A DNA stretch of 64,000 bases from Polaribacter aquimarinus (GCF_003129485.1 NZ_QFFG01000003.1:124001-188000); one strand, 5' to 3'. Counted from the first letter of the stretch, positions 8,811 to 17,838 are shown. Notes: a model not told the origin generated them from the letters alone. Program-made: numbers and translations.

Positions 8811-8932
8811 GTTTAGCCCTGATTGAAATGGCATCCTTTTTAATTGTCAGTTCGAGTGAATTTGTGAAGAATGAACAAATTTGTATCGAGAACAAAATAA
8901 AAAAGATATAATGGAAAGCAGGAAATAGCTTC
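8811..8932. repeat. Structured intergenic element, copy 1 (candidate RNA motif)
   Basis: Begins GTTTAGCCCTGATTG and ends AAAGCAGGAAATAGCTTC; the same ends occur at 23749-23830 and 34393-34472. The arms fold together: CCTG (8818-8821) with CAGG (8919-8922), the outer AGC with GCT, and ATC-TTTTT with AAAAA-GAT further in, leaving purine-rich internal loops (GAAATGG opposite AATGGAAAG). The top loop carries a second hairpin. Repetition with conserved unpaired parts suggests a functional RNA or a mobile palindromic element; the Flavo-1 RNA family is one candidate. An open frame across it on the minus strand is a chance product. Confidence 0.65.
8850..8893. repeat. GTTCGAG...TCGAGAAC hairpin repeat nested in the structured element
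   Basis: GTTC at 8850-8853 pairs with GAAC at 8890-8893, and AATTTGT (8859-8865) pairs with ACAAATT (8875-8881). A short relative, TTGTTCGAGC...TCGAGAACAA, lies after pyrG at 19927-19950. It is absent from the other two copies of the host element. Confidence 0.5.
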
Positions 8933-8949
8933 AAAAAATAAATTGCCAC

Positions 8950-8970
8950 GTCATTCTTCTTCGCAATGAC
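8950..8970. repeat. Short GTCATT...AATGAC hairpin repeat
   Basis: GTCATT (8950-8955) and AATGAC (8965-8970) form a 6-bp stem, 16 bases downstream of the sulfatase stop on the minus strand. It is related to the repeat at 8628-8710. It completes the 363-bp gene-free gap 8624-8986, which otherwise holds only AT-rich filler and a TCATTCTTCTCTCATTTCGGAATGA-like fragment around 8750-8773. Confidence 0.45.
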
Positions 8971-8986
8971 AGTTAATTAAATTTAA

Positions 8987-10294
8987 TTAATTACGAATAC
9001 TATTTGCTTCTGCAATTAAAGCTGCTTTATTAGCAGTAGCTTCAGCAGATAAAGTAGTGCCTATTAAATTTGAATTTTCATAAGCGTCTGAAGATAAGTT
9101 GTACAACTCTTCTGTGCCATCATCATGCTTTATGTATTTGTAAGTTGCATTTCTAATGGTATATGCATCTTGTTTTTCTGAATAAACATACTCTCTCTTT
9201 GTCGCATTTGCATCCGTTAGCAAACTATAAAAACTCTTACTGTTATGAATTTCTGTGGCAGAAATTCCCACTATATTCCCAATAGTACTGTATAAATCTG
9301 TAGAATTAATCAATGCTGTTTCTCTAACACCCATTCTGTTTACTCCTATTCCAGAAACGACCATAGGCACATTAATTCCTCCTTGATTTAAGCTACCTTT
9401 TACGGTTTGTCGTGTAAACGGACTTTGCGCTACTCTATTGGGTGTACCATTATCACCAATAAAAATAATAATGGTGTTAGCTCTTACTTCTGTTGGTAAA
9501 CTGTTTAACAATCTTCCCATTTCTGTATCTAAAGCCTCTAAAGCAGAGATATAATAAGGCAATGGATTTCCGTCTATCGTAGTAGCATCAGTTGCTAAAT
9601 TTCCTTGAGAATGTAAATTGGTAGGCGCTAAATGAAATGGTGTATGAGGTGCAGTATATGCCATCCATAAGAAAAAAGGTTTTGTCTGTGCATCTACCCA
9701 ACTTATAGCGTCATTAGTTAGTTTTGTAGTAATATATTCTGTAGAATTGGTAGTTGTTCCATTGGTGATTAATTCCCAATCGTAATAATCTTGTACACCT
9801 CCGCTTTTAATTCCTGCAAAATGGTCAACTCCCATGGTTAAAGCATCATTGATGTCATTCGTTAAATGCCATTTTCCGAAAATTGCACTTGCATATCCAT
9901 CATTGGTATTATCAGAAATGTATTTCTGTAATGAAGTTTGTGAAGTTGGCATTTGATCATTCACCTGAACTACGCCATTTTTAAATCCGTATTTTCCTGT
10001 AATAATTGATGCTCTTGTTGGAGAACAAACTGAATACGCCCAAGCATTATCAAAAGTAATTCCAGAACTCATTAAGGCTTGTAAATTTGGCATATTTGCT
10101 TTCACACTTCCTTCTGTATAGTTAGGCATTGCATCTTTACTTACATCATCTGCAATAATTAATATAATATTTGGATTTGTGGTTACTATTGGTGAATCAA
10201 TAACATCCATTTCTTCTTCATTTATAGATAAAGAAGAATTACAACTCAATAATAAAACACAAATAAAACAAGTAAGGAATCCTGATAATTTCAT
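8987..10294 (-). CDS. Sulfatase, cysteine-type, lipoprotein
   Basis: A 435-residue sulfatase of the alkaline-phosphatase superfamily, exported and lipid-anchored (lipobox LLLSC with Cys18). The catalytic motif is CSPTR with C90, which a formylglycine-generating enzyme must oxidise to make it active; no such enzyme is in the window. Metal-binding residues are D49-D50 in IIADD and the Asp-Asn of FIGDNG. It hydrolyses sulfate esters, most likely on sulfated algal or animal polysaccharides, but the substrate cannot be read from sequence. It is a single gene, not in a visible polysaccharide locus. Three repeat elements lie between it and the convergent PLP gene. Confidence 0.9.
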   Translation of the reverse strand: MKLSGFLTCFICVLLLSCNSSLSINEEEMDVIDSPIVTTNPNIILIIADDVSKDAMPNYTEGSVKANMPNLQALMSSGITFDNAWAYSVCSPTRASIITGKYGFKNGVVQVNDQMPTSQTSLQKYISDNTNDGYASAIFGKWHLTNDINDALTMGVDHFAGIKSGGVQDYYDWELITNGTTTNSTEYITTKLTNDAISWVDAQTKPFFLWMAYTAPHTPFHLAPTNLHSQGNLATDATTIDGNPLPYYISALEALDTEMGRLLNSLPTEVRANTIIIFIGDNGTPNRVAQSPFTRQTVKGSLNQGGINVPMVVSGIGVNRMGVRETALINSTDLYSTIGNIVGISATEIHNSKSFYSLLTDANATKREYVYSEKQDAYTIRNATYKYIKHDDGTEELYNLSSDAYENSNLIGTTLSAEATANKAALIAEANSIRN

Positions 10295-10414
10295 AAATAA
10301 TAGTTTCTACTTTGACCTTTAGAATTAGCAATAGTTTTAAAATCTAAAAATAAATTGTAACAAAACCATTAATTTAGTCGTCTAAAATAGAGAATCAATT
10401 TTATCCAACCCATC

Positions 10415-11095
10415 ATGAAAAAATTACTGTATCTTTTATTACTACTAACTGTATTAATAAGTTGTACTTCACAAAAAAATTCGGAAGATTTTATTAAAAA
10501 TACAGAAGGTAGATATTTATTTAATGCAAATGAAGTCATTGAAATTTATTTTAAAGATGCCGTTTTACATGCAAAATGGCGAGGAAACGAAGATATAGAA
10601 CTACTAAAAGTAAACGATAGTTCTTTTTATATGAAAGAATTGAACGAAAAAATGCTTTTTGTAAGTCAACCAGAAATGCATATTCAACTGGCTCCAAAAA
10701 GAGAACATAAAAATGTAAAATATCATTTTAAAAAATTGGCGAAAGGTGAAAAAACTCCAAACGAATATTTTAAAGCCAAAGAATTTGACAAGGCTTTAAT
10801 TGCTTTTAGAGCTATTCAGAAAAAAGATTCTTCGAGTTCTGTAATAAGACAATGGACTTTAAATAGAATTGGTTATCGATATATTCGAAACAAAGATTAT
10901 GATTCTGCTCTAGAAATTTTTAAAATAAATACAATTTTATACCCAAAAAGTTCAAATGTTTTTAATAGTTTAGGGGAAGCTTATTTTTTAAAGAAAGATA
11001 CTGCTACTGCTATCGAAAATTTTAAAAAATCGTTAGCCATTAACCCAGAGAATAGAAACTCGAAACGTTTTCTAAAAAAACTTACAAAAAAATAA
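10415..11095 (+). CDS. Lipoprotein with C-terminal TPR repeats
   Basis: A 226-residue protein with a lipoprotein signal (hydrophobic run, then VLISC with Cys17), so it is probably anchored in the outer or inner membrane facing the periplasm. The C-terminal half has two to three tetratricopeptide-type helix pairs (around residues 115-220, for example NSLGEAYFLKKDTATAIENF), which usually mediate protein contacts. The N-terminal domain, about residues 25-105, resembles small beta-rich domains but I cannot name it. Its TAA overlaps the next ATG by one base, so it heads a three-gene operon with the DinB-type protein and CsaA. Confidence 0.75.
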   Translation: MKKLLYLLLLLTVLISCTSQKNSEDFIKNTEGRYLFNANEVIEIYFKDAVLHAKWRGNEDIELLKVNDSSFYMKELNEKMLFVSQPEMHIQLAPKREHKNVKYHFKKLAKGEKTPNEYFKAKEFDKALIAFRAIQKKDSSSSVIRQWTLNRIGYRYIRNKDYDSALEIFKINTILYPKSSNVFNSLGEAYFLKKDTATAIENFKKSLAINPENRNSKRFLKKLTKK

Positions 11096-11631
11096 TGGAC
11101 TTAGAAAAACTAAAATATCCGATCGGAAAAGCAAATATTCCCGAAAACATCAGCAAGAAAGATTTAGAAACTTGGATTTCTGATATCGAACGTTTTCCTC
11201 ACGAACTGGAATTCTTAGTGAGAGAATTGTCTCAAAATCAACTAGACACAGCATACAGAGAAGGTGGCTGGACAATTAGACAAGTAATTCATCATTCTTA
11301 TGACAGTCATCACAATTCTTATACACGTTTCAAGTGGGCATTAACCGAGGATAAACCTATCATTAAAGCATATTATGAAGAACGATGGGCAGAACTAAGC
11401 GATTCTAAATCTGGTCCAATTCTGTTAACTATAGACGCCTTGAAAGCGCTTCATGCAAAATGGGTTTACTTTTTAAAGGGACTATCAGATAAAGAGTTAC
11501 AAACCACATTTATTCACCCTGATGGAAATGAAACTGTAACTTTAAAAGAAAATATTGGCATTTATGCATGGCATTGTCAGCATCATTATGCACATATTGA
11601 ACAGTTGATGATTCGTAAAGGATGGAAATAA
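11095..11631 (+). CDS. YfiT/DinB-family putative metal-dependent hydrolase
   Basis: A 178-residue four-helix-bundle protein of the DinB/YfiT superfamily. Three histidines match the metal ligands of Bacillus subtilis YfiT in spacing: His67 in IHHSYD, His160 in AWHCQ and His164 in HHYAH. Length is also that of YfiT. Family members bind zinc or nickel; some act as thiol-dependent S-transferases for bacillithiol or mycothiol, so a detoxifying transferase role is possible. The start overlaps the stop of the TPR lipoprotein gene (TAATG), and csaA follows after one base, implying one transcript. Confidence 0.85.
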   Translation: MDLEKLKYPIGKANIPENISKKDLETWISDIERFPHELEFLVRELSQNQLDTAYREGGWTIRQVIHHSYDSHHNSYTRFKWALTEDKPIIKAYYEERWAELSDSKSGPILLTIDALKALHAKWVYFLKGLSDKELQTTFIHPDGNETVTLKENIGIYAWHCQHHYAHIEQLMIRKGWK

Positions 11632-11632
11632 A

Positions 11633-11971
11633 ATGAAAGAAGAAATCTCTTTTGAAGACTTTTTAAAAGTTGATATTAGAATAGGAACAATTATAGAAAT
11701 CAATGATTTTCCAAAAGCTAGAAAACCTGCTTATCAACTAAAAATTGATTTTGGTAATTTAGGCATTAAAAAATCGAGTGCTCAAATTACAGATTTATAC
11801 ACAAAAGAAGAGTTGCTCAATAAACAAGTTTCAGCAATCATCAACTTTAAACCAAGACAAATCGCTAATTTTTTAAGTGAAGTTTTGGTTTTAGGTGTTT
11901 ATAATACTGATGGAAAAGTGGTTTTACTCCAAGCTTCTAAAGCAATTAAAAATGGAGAACAAGTTTCTTAA
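11633..11971 (+). CDS. csaA: tRNA-binding, CsaA-like protein
   Basis: A 112-residue OB-fold protein of the CsaA family, which binds tRNA-like structures and was described as a secretion-related chaperone in Bacillus. Visible family marks are DIRIGTIIEINDFPKARKPAY near the N-terminus, the KSSAQIT segment in the middle, and SEVLVLGV near the C-terminus, giving the full family length. It is last in the operon with the TPR lipoprotein and YfiT-like genes. Its stop codon overlaps the stop of the convergent yqaE-type gene by 4 bp (TTAA, 11968-11971). Confidence 0.92.
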   Translation: MKEEISFEDFLKVDIRIGTIIEINDFPKARKPAYQLKIDFGNLGIKKSSAQITDLYTKEELLNKQVSAIINFKPRQIANFLSEVLVLGVYNTDGKVVLLQASKAIKNGEQVS

Positions 11972-12126
11972 TTCTTAGGATTATTCAAAATCACCAAAGC
12001 ACCAATTACTCCAGGAATCCATCCACAAAGCGTTAATAAAAAAATAATAAAGAAAGAGCCACAACCTTTATCAATTACTGATAATGGGGGAAATATAATG
12101 GCAAATAAAACTCTAAAAAAACTCAT
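11968..12126 (-). CDS. YqaE/Pmp3 family small membrane protein
   Basis: A 52-residue protein with two membrane segments, clearly of the Pmp3/YqaE (UPF0057) family: FAIIFPPLSVIDKGCG in the first half, then a hydrophobic helix and the hallmark LCGWIPGVIGALVIL. Members are small proteolipids tied to membrane potential and salt or stress tolerance in fungi, plants and bacteria. It is transcribed toward csaA and overlaps its stop by 4 bp. The 180-bp gap upstream holds no clear promoter; it contains a GAGACCTTTCAAC...CAAGGTGACA repeat fragment near 12267-12296. Confidence 0.9.
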   Translation of the reverse strand: MSFFRVLFAIIFPPLSVIDKGCGSFFIIFLLTLCGWIPGVIGALVILNNPKN

Positions 12127-12307
12127 TTATACAATTTAGTTGGTTGCATAAATATGACGAGTTATGATAGGTTTTGTTACAGCTTTTATTTTGTTATAAA
12201 GCAAGAAAGCTGCAAAGTATCAGAGCAGAAACTCTTAGACTTCGCAACTTTTATTATTTTAAATGCGAGACCTTTCAACTACGTTCAAGGTGACAATACT
12301 TACAAAC

Positions 12308-14800
12308 CTACATCTTATCACCAAAGAAAATAGCATTCATTAACAACTTATTAGTTCCGTACCAAAAAGCTCTAAAGTTGGTGTTATCAGTAAAAACCAC
12401 TACTCTACCTCTACCCATTCTTTGTACTTTAAAAGGCACTGTGTTCTTAATTACTTTCGCATTTTCTTTAGAAATATAACCACTTAACAACGGACTAGAA
12501 GTGTACTGAATAGGATTGTTATAACTGCGTTTATCTGCTTTGATAAATAATGTTGAGTTTCTGAACAATGCAATTTTGTCATTTTTATACCCAAAATTTA
12601 TAGGATGAGAACGATCAATTTTTGCCTCAAAAATAGCGCCTCCAATATATTGGGCTCCAGATTGTAAAGAACGGTTTTCAAAAGAAACACCTTTTATGGT
12701 ATCAATTTTTGTTTTGTCAAATTGCAAACTAATCATTTTATTACTTGACAACCATCTTGCAGTATTTTTGTATCCCACTAAAACTCCTCCATTTCTTACC
12801 CAAGTTTTAATTTTTTCGACTGCACTTTTTTCTAAGCTACTACTTGGAATAATGATGTGTGTATATTTACTTATATCTACTCTGCTAAAATAACGAGTAT
12901 CTATTCTTGTAATATGCATATCAAAACGTTGGTCAAACAAATGCCAAATTTCACCAGAATCGTTTCCTGCAATTCCATCTCCAACCAACATCGCTACTTT
13001 TGGTTTGGTTAAGGCTCTAAAATTGTTAGAACCTAAATCAATTCCGTCATTTAAACCAGTAGAAACTCCAGTAATAGAAACGTGACTTTCTTTGGCTAAT
13101 TTTTCTAAAAATTGATACAAATCACCAGCATTTAATTTTTGATGTTGAACTGGAATAAAAATAGTTCCGTATTCATAAGAATTCCCTCCATTTTTAAAGT
13201 TTTTCATGGATACTTTTGCGCGAATTCCTTTTTGCAAAACTGCATTTAAAACTTTAGGAGTATAATATTCATTCCAAGGCATTAAGTATCCGTAATCACT
13301 TCTAAATGAAACGCTACCTGTTTTCATTTTTAAATCTGTGATTTCACCTCCAGCTTTAGAAAGCGATACATTATCAGCATAATCAACTCCAAAGGCAAGG
13401 TTAAATGTCCATGCAGAAACATCATAAAACAAGCTGTCTTTAAAAGTAGTTCTAACATCAAACATTGCTTTTACCAAACGTTGATTTTTCTGATTCATAG
13501 GTACTATATAACTGTACCCTTTTTTAAAGGTTTTTCCATTTTGAGTGAAATCTGATTTTACTTCATGAATTTTAACTTGATGACGCTTTAATACCTCTGC
13601 CAAATGATAGGTTTTTGCGGCATCTTTTTCATCACCAAAAACAATTGCTTTTTTGCTTCCTGTATTTCTACTTTCTTTATAAAAATCTTGCTGATATTTT
13701 AAAAGTTTAGTTCTCATTTTTCTAGCAGCTTCTAAAGTAGATAAAGCCGCAGTAAATTGATTTCTGATGGTAAACGGAAAGGTTAATATTCCATTTACGG
13801 TTTCTTGTGCATGACCGCGAGAACTTCCTTGTTCAAATAAAATCCCGATACTTCCATTAATATCTGGAAACGTAGAACCTTTTCCGTAATAAAAATCATC
13901 AAAACTTTCTTCAGAATAATATAAAGAACCTATTTTATCAAATGCTTTTGCATGATATGTCGCGATCTCTTTAGTCAAATCCTGATTCATTTGTGGAGTT
14001 AACGGATTTGTTCTACTCGGAATACCCGGTTGAAAAAAGAAACTTGAATTGCTTCCCATTTCGTGATGATCCGTTAAAATATTAGGTAACCACTTATGAA
14101 AACTTGCTATTCTTGCCCTACTTTCTGGCAATTGCACAGGCAACCAATCACGATTCATATCAAACTGATAATGATTGGTTCTTCCCCTTGGCCAAATCTC
14201 TGTATATTCCCTATCATTGGGGTCTGGGTTAATATTTTTACTCTTATTAGTATTAGCCCAATATGCAAAACGTTGCAATCCATCAGGGTTAAACGACGGG
14301 TCAAAAAGAATAACCGTATTGTCTAACAAATCTTTTACTTCTGCAGATTTTGAAGCTGCCAAATAATAGGCCACAGCTAAAGCTGCATTAGAACCACTAG
14401 GTTCATTACCATGAATAGAAAACCCTTGATATACCACAATTGGATTATTAAAAACATCAACAGAACTATTATTAGTCCCAGCAATGTGTTGGTTTCTAAT
14501 ATTCTCTATATTTTGATGATTTTTGGGAGAAGTAATTGTTAGTAACAACAATGGTCTTCCTTCAAAAGTTGTTCCCCTGTTTTCTATAGATATTCTATCT
14601 GAAGAAGCCGCTAAAGCTTTCATATATTCTACTAGCTTGTCATGGGTAATATGCCACTCACCTACTTCGTGACCAATAACTGATTTTGGAGTTGGAATTG
14701 CAGAATTGTAATTTCCTTTAGGCAAATAATAGGATAAATCTACTTTTTGAGCAGAGGTAGCTATTGATACTAAAATGAATAATAGTAATACTTTTTTCAT
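12308..14800 (-). CDS. Secreted M14-family zinc carboxypeptidase
   Basis: An 830-residue exported peptidase with a signal peptide ending near SIATSAQ. The M14 catalytic domain covers about residues 45-360: zinc ligands H130 and E133 in FSIHGNEPSGS and a His at 245-246 in TDHHEMGS, substrate-binding Arg candidates in WPRGRTNH and FDMNRDWLP, and the catalytic Glu E323 in LFEQGSSRGH. The remaining 450 residues are beta-rich with a Rossmann-like GATase-type segment (VAMLVGDGIAGNDSGEIWHL), typical of large Bacteroidota M14 proteins. No T9SS tail or lipobox, so it is periplasmic or released. It is monocistronic, downstream of carB and its terminator. Confidence 0.88.
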   Translation of the reverse strand: MKKVLLLFILVSIATSAQKVDLSYYLPKGNYNSAIPTPKSVIGHEVGEWHITHDKLVEYMKALAASSDRISIENRGTTFEGRPLLLLTITSPKNHQNIENIRNQHIAGTNNSSVDVFNNPIVVYQGFSIHGNEPSGSNAALAVAYYLAASKSAEVKDLLDNTVILFDPSFNPDGLQRFAYWANTNKSKNINPDPNDREYTEIWPRGRTNHYQFDMNRDWLPVQLPESRARIASFHKWLPNILTDHHEMGSNSSFFFQPGIPSRTNPLTPQMNQDLTKEIATYHAKAFDKIGSLYYSEESFDDFYYGKGSTFPDINGSIGILFEQGSSRGHAQETVNGILTFPFTIRNQFTAALSTLEAARKMRTKLLKYQQDFYKESRNTGSKKAIVFGDEKDAAKTYHLAEVLKRHQVKIHEVKSDFTQNGKTFKKGYSYIVPMNQKNQRLVKAMFDVRTTFKDSLFYDVSAWTFNLAFGVDYADNVSLSKAGGEITDLKMKTGSVSFRSDYGYLMPWNEYYTPKVLNAVLQKGIRAKVSMKNFKNGGNSYEYGTIFIPVQHQKLNAGDLYQFLEKLAKESHVSITGVSTGLNDGIDLGSNNFRALTKPKVAMLVGDGIAGNDSGEIWHLFDQRFDMHITRIDTRYFSRVDISKYTHIIIPSSSLEKSAVEKIKTWVRNGGVLVGYKNTARWLSSNKMISLQFDKTKIDTIKGVSFENRSLQSGAQYIGGAIFEAKIDRSHPINFGYKNDKIALFRNSTLFIKADKRSYNNPIQYTSSPLLSGYISKENAKVIKNTVPFKVQRMGRGRVVVFTDNTNFRAFWYGTNKLLMNAIFFGDKM

Positions 14801-14894
14801 TGAATTAAAATTTGGTTACCTAACAAATATAAGGATTCAAAAAACGACTTTTATTTCTTTAACATTGATTTAAGAAATAAGTAAAAAAACATCT

Positions 14895-14927
14895 AAAAAC
14901 AAAAAGCATCCAAAATGGATGCTTTTT
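14895..14927 (-). terminator. Rho-independent terminator after carB
   Basis: A perfect 11-bp stem (14901-14911 with 14917-14927, core AAGCATCC) and 5-nt loop, 21 bases after the carB stop. A T-rich tract follows on the minus strand. Confidence 0.9.
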
Positions 14928-14947
14928 ATATTTAATATCATGTTATT

Positions 14948-17803
14948 TTATTTACTCAAATACATCTTTCTTCGAGAATATAAATCGTAAAAATCATCGT
15001 CTTTTAAACTATCAATAAACAAGATACTTTCACCAGTAGATTTCATCTCTGGTCCTAATTTCTTATCTACATTCGGAAACTTGTTAAAAGAGAATACAGG
15101 TTGCTTAATTGCATAACCATCTAATTGTGGGTTAAAATTAAAGTCTGTTACTTTCTTCTCTCCTAACATTACTTTTGTAGCATAATTTACATACGGCTCT
15201 TTGTATGCTTTTGCTATAAAAGGAACTGTTCTTGATGCTCTTGGATTTGCTTCAATAATATAAACGGTGTCATCTTTAATCGCAAATTGAATATTGATTA
15301 AACCTACCGTTTTTAACTCAGTTGCAATTACATGCGTATGGTCTATAATTTGTTGCATCACCAAATCACCTAAATTAAAAGCTGGTAAAGTTGCATTAGA
15401 ATCTCCAGAGTGAATTCCACAAGGTTCTATATGCTCCATAATTCCGATGATATAAACATTTCCATCGGCATCACAAATCGCGTCTGCCTCTGCTTCTATG
15501 GCTCCATCTAAATAATGATCTAATAACAATTTGTTATTCGGTATTTTATGTAATAAATCTACTACATGCTCAACTAACTCTTCTTTGTTGATGACAATTT
15601 TCATTCCTTGTCCACCTAAAACGTAAGAAGGTCTTACCAAAATTGGGAAATCTAACTCATCTGCCAATGCTAAAGCTTCGTCTGCAGTTTCAGCGACTCC
15701 AAATTCTGGATAAGGAATATTATTATCTTTTAATAAAGTTGAGAATCTACCTCTATCTTCAGCAATATCAAGAGCTTCAAAAGAAGTTCCGATAATTTTA
15801 ATTCCATACTTAGTTAATTTCTCTGCCAATTTTAATGCAGTTTGTCCGCCTAATTGAACAATAACTCCTTCTGGTTTTTCGTGACGAATAATATCGTAAA
15901 TATGCTCCCAAAAAACTGGTTCGAAGTATAATTTATCTGCAGTATCAAAATCGGTAGAAACCGTTTCAGGATTACAGTTAATCATAATCGTTTCGTAACC
16001 ACATTCAGCCGCTGCTAAAACTCCATGTACACAACAGTAATCAAACTCAATTCCTTGACCAATTCTGTTTGGTCCAGAGCCTAAAACAACGATTTTCTTT
16101 TTATCAGTAACTACGCTTTCGTTAGCAACAACTCTTTCTCCATCTGCAGTTTCAATTTCACTCTCGAAAGTTGAATAATAATAAGGAGTTTTTGCTTTAA
16201 ATTCTGCAGCACAAGTATCTACCAACTTGTAAACTCTTTGAATTTTAAGTTCTTCTCTTTTAGTATACACTTGACTTTCTAAACATTCTAACATATGAGC
16301 GATTTGTCTATCACCATATCCTTTTTGTTTCGCTTCTAATAATAAATCTCTATCAATATTATCAATTGTATAAGTAGAAATCTCTTTTTCTAATTGGAAC
16401 AATTCTTCATATTGTTTTAAATACCACATGTCAATTTTTGTGATATCATAAATCTTGCTTAAAGGAATTCCCATGGCAATGGCATCGTAAATTGCAAAAA
16501 CACGATCCCAACTTGCGTTGGTTAATTTCTCTATGATTTGATTGTAATCAGTATATCCTTTTCCATCAGCACCTAAACCATTACGTTTAATTTCTAAAGA
16601 TTGCGTTGCTTTATGTAATGCTTCTTGGAAAGAACGTCCAATTCCCATTACCTCTCCAACGGCTTTCATTTGTAAACCTAAAGTTCTGTCTGAACCTTCA
16701 AATTTATCGAAATTCCAACGTGGTATTTTTACAATTACATAATCTAGTGTAGGCTCAAATAAAGCTGATGTAGATTTTGTAATTTGATTTTCTAACTCAT
16801 CTAATGAATAACCAATAGCTAATTTTGTAGCCACTTTTGCAATTGGGTAACCAGTAGCTTTACTTGCTAATGCAGATGAACGCGATACACGTGGATTAAT
16901 TTCAATCGCAATAATCTCTTCTTTTTCATCTGGAGAAACAGCGAATTGCACATTACATCCTCCTTCAAAATCACCAATAGAACGCATCATATGAATCGCC
17001 ATATCACGCATTTTTTGATAAGTTTTATCTGATAAGGTCATTGCTGGTGCAACTGTAATAGAATCTCCTGTATGTATCCCCATAGGATCCATATTTTCGA
17101 TAGAACAGATAATCACTACATTATCATTCTTATCTCTCAACAATTCCAATTCGTATTCTTTCCAGCCCATCATCGCTTTATCAATCATCACCTCATGAAT
17201 AGGTGATGCTTCTAAACCTCTACTTAATAACTCATCAAAATCTTCTGCTTTGTAAACTATAGAAGCTCCTGCACCACCCAAAGTATATGAAGAACGAATT
17301 ACCAAAGGAAAACCAAATTCTTGTGCAATTTCTTTTCCTTTTAAAAATGATGTAGCTGTTGCTTGAGGCGCCATTGGTACGCCAATTTTACCCATCAACT
17401 CTCTAAATTGTTCTCTATCTTCTGTAACATTTATGGCATTGATATCTACACCAATCATTTTTACATCAAAATCTTTCCAAATTCCTTTGTCATCTGCCTC
17501 AATACATAAGTTTAAAGCGGTCTGTCCTCCCATTGTTGGTAAAACAGCATCAATTTGTGGATGTTCTTTTAAAATTTGAATGATAGACTTTGTAGTTAGA
17601 GGCAACAAATAGACGTGATCTGCCATTGAAGGATCTGTCATGATAGTTGCTGGATTCGAATTAATTAAAATAGTTTCGATTCCATCTTCTCTTAAAGAAC
17701 GTAAAGACTGAGATCCAGAATAGTCAAATTCACAAGCTTGACCGATAACGATTGGTCCAGATCCGATAATTAAAATTGAATTGAGGTCTTTTCTTTTTGG
17801 CAT
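14948..17803 (-). CDS. carB: Carbamoyl-phosphate synthase large subunit, short form
   Basis: Makes carbamoyl phosphate from glutamine-derived ammonia, bicarbonate and two ATP for pyrimidine and arginine synthesis, with the small subunit CarA encoded elsewhere. Two homologous ATP-grasp halves are seen: the first starts at SILIIGSGPIVIGQACEFDYSG, the second at KIVVLGSGPNRIGQGIEFDY (about residue 565). The protein is 951 residues against about 1070 in E. coli; it stops just after the second ATP-grasp half (SRRKMYLSK), so the C-terminal MGS-like allosteric domain that binds UMP and ornithine in enteric bacteria is absent. The end is clean with a terminator, so this is not a frameshift; short CarB is usual in flavobacteria to my knowledge. 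Confidence 0.95.
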   Translation of the reverse strand: MPKRKDLNSILIIGSGPIVIGQACEFDYSGSQSLRSLREDGIETILINSNPATIMTDPSMADHVYLLPLTTKSIIQILKEHPQIDAVLPTMGGQTALNLCIEADDKGIWKDFDVKMIGVDINAINVTEDREQFRELMGKIGVPMAPQATATSFLKGKEIAQEFGFPLVIRSSYTLGGAGASIVYKAEDFDELLSRGLEASPIHEVMIDKAMMGWKEYELELLRDKNDNVVIICSIENMDPMGIHTGDSITVAPAMTLSDKTYQKMRDMAIHMMRSIGDFEGGCNVQFAVSPDEKEEIIAIEINPRVSRSSALASKATGYPIAKVATKLAIGYSLDELENQITKSTSALFEPTLDYVIVKIPRWNFDKFEGSDRTLGLQMKAVGEVMGIGRSFQEALHKATQSLEIKRNGLGADGKGYTDYNQIIEKLTNASWDRVFAIYDAIAMGIPLSKIYDITKIDMWYLKQYEELFQLEKEISTYTIDNIDRDLLLEAKQKGYGDRQIAHMLECLESQVYTKREELKIQRVYKLVDTCAAEFKAKTPYYYSTFESEIETADGERVVANESVVTDKKKIVVLGSGPNRIGQGIEFDYCCVHGVLAAAECGYETIMINCNPETVSTDFDTADKLYFEPVFWEHIYDIIRHEKPEGVIVQLGGQTALKLAEKLTKYGIKIIGTSFEALDIAEDRGRFSTLLKDNNIPYPEFGVAETADEALALADELDFPILVRPSYVLGGQGMKIVINKEELVEHVVDLLHKIPNNKLLLDHYLDGAIEAEADAICDADGNVYIIGIMEHIEPCGIHSGDSNATLPAFNLGDLVMQQIIDHTHVIATELKTVGLINIQFAIKDDTVYIIEANPRASRTVPFIAKAYKEPYVNYATKVMLGEKKVTDFNFNPQLDGYAIKQPVFSFNKFPNVDKKLGPEMKSTGESILFIDSLKDDDFYDLYSRRKMYLSK

Positions 17804-17830
17804 TGTAAGTTGTTGTGTTGTTTAGTGTTA

Positions 17831-17838
17831 CAAAAATA
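17831..17838 (-). promoter_or_regulatory. -7 promoter box of carB
   Basis: Reads TATTTTTG on the minus strand, 27 bases before the carB ATG and after the rpmH terminator, so carB has its own promoter with a leader of about 23 nt. Confidence 0.5.

Noticed and set aside
8749-8949. 66-residue minus-strand frame
   Set aside because: It runs over the structured repeat and its nested hairpin; the codons follow repeat sequence and there is no family match I know.
14948-17803. carB as a truncated pseudogene
   Set aside because: Both ATP-grasp halves are complete, the stop is followed by a proper terminator, and short CarB is usual in flavobacteria.
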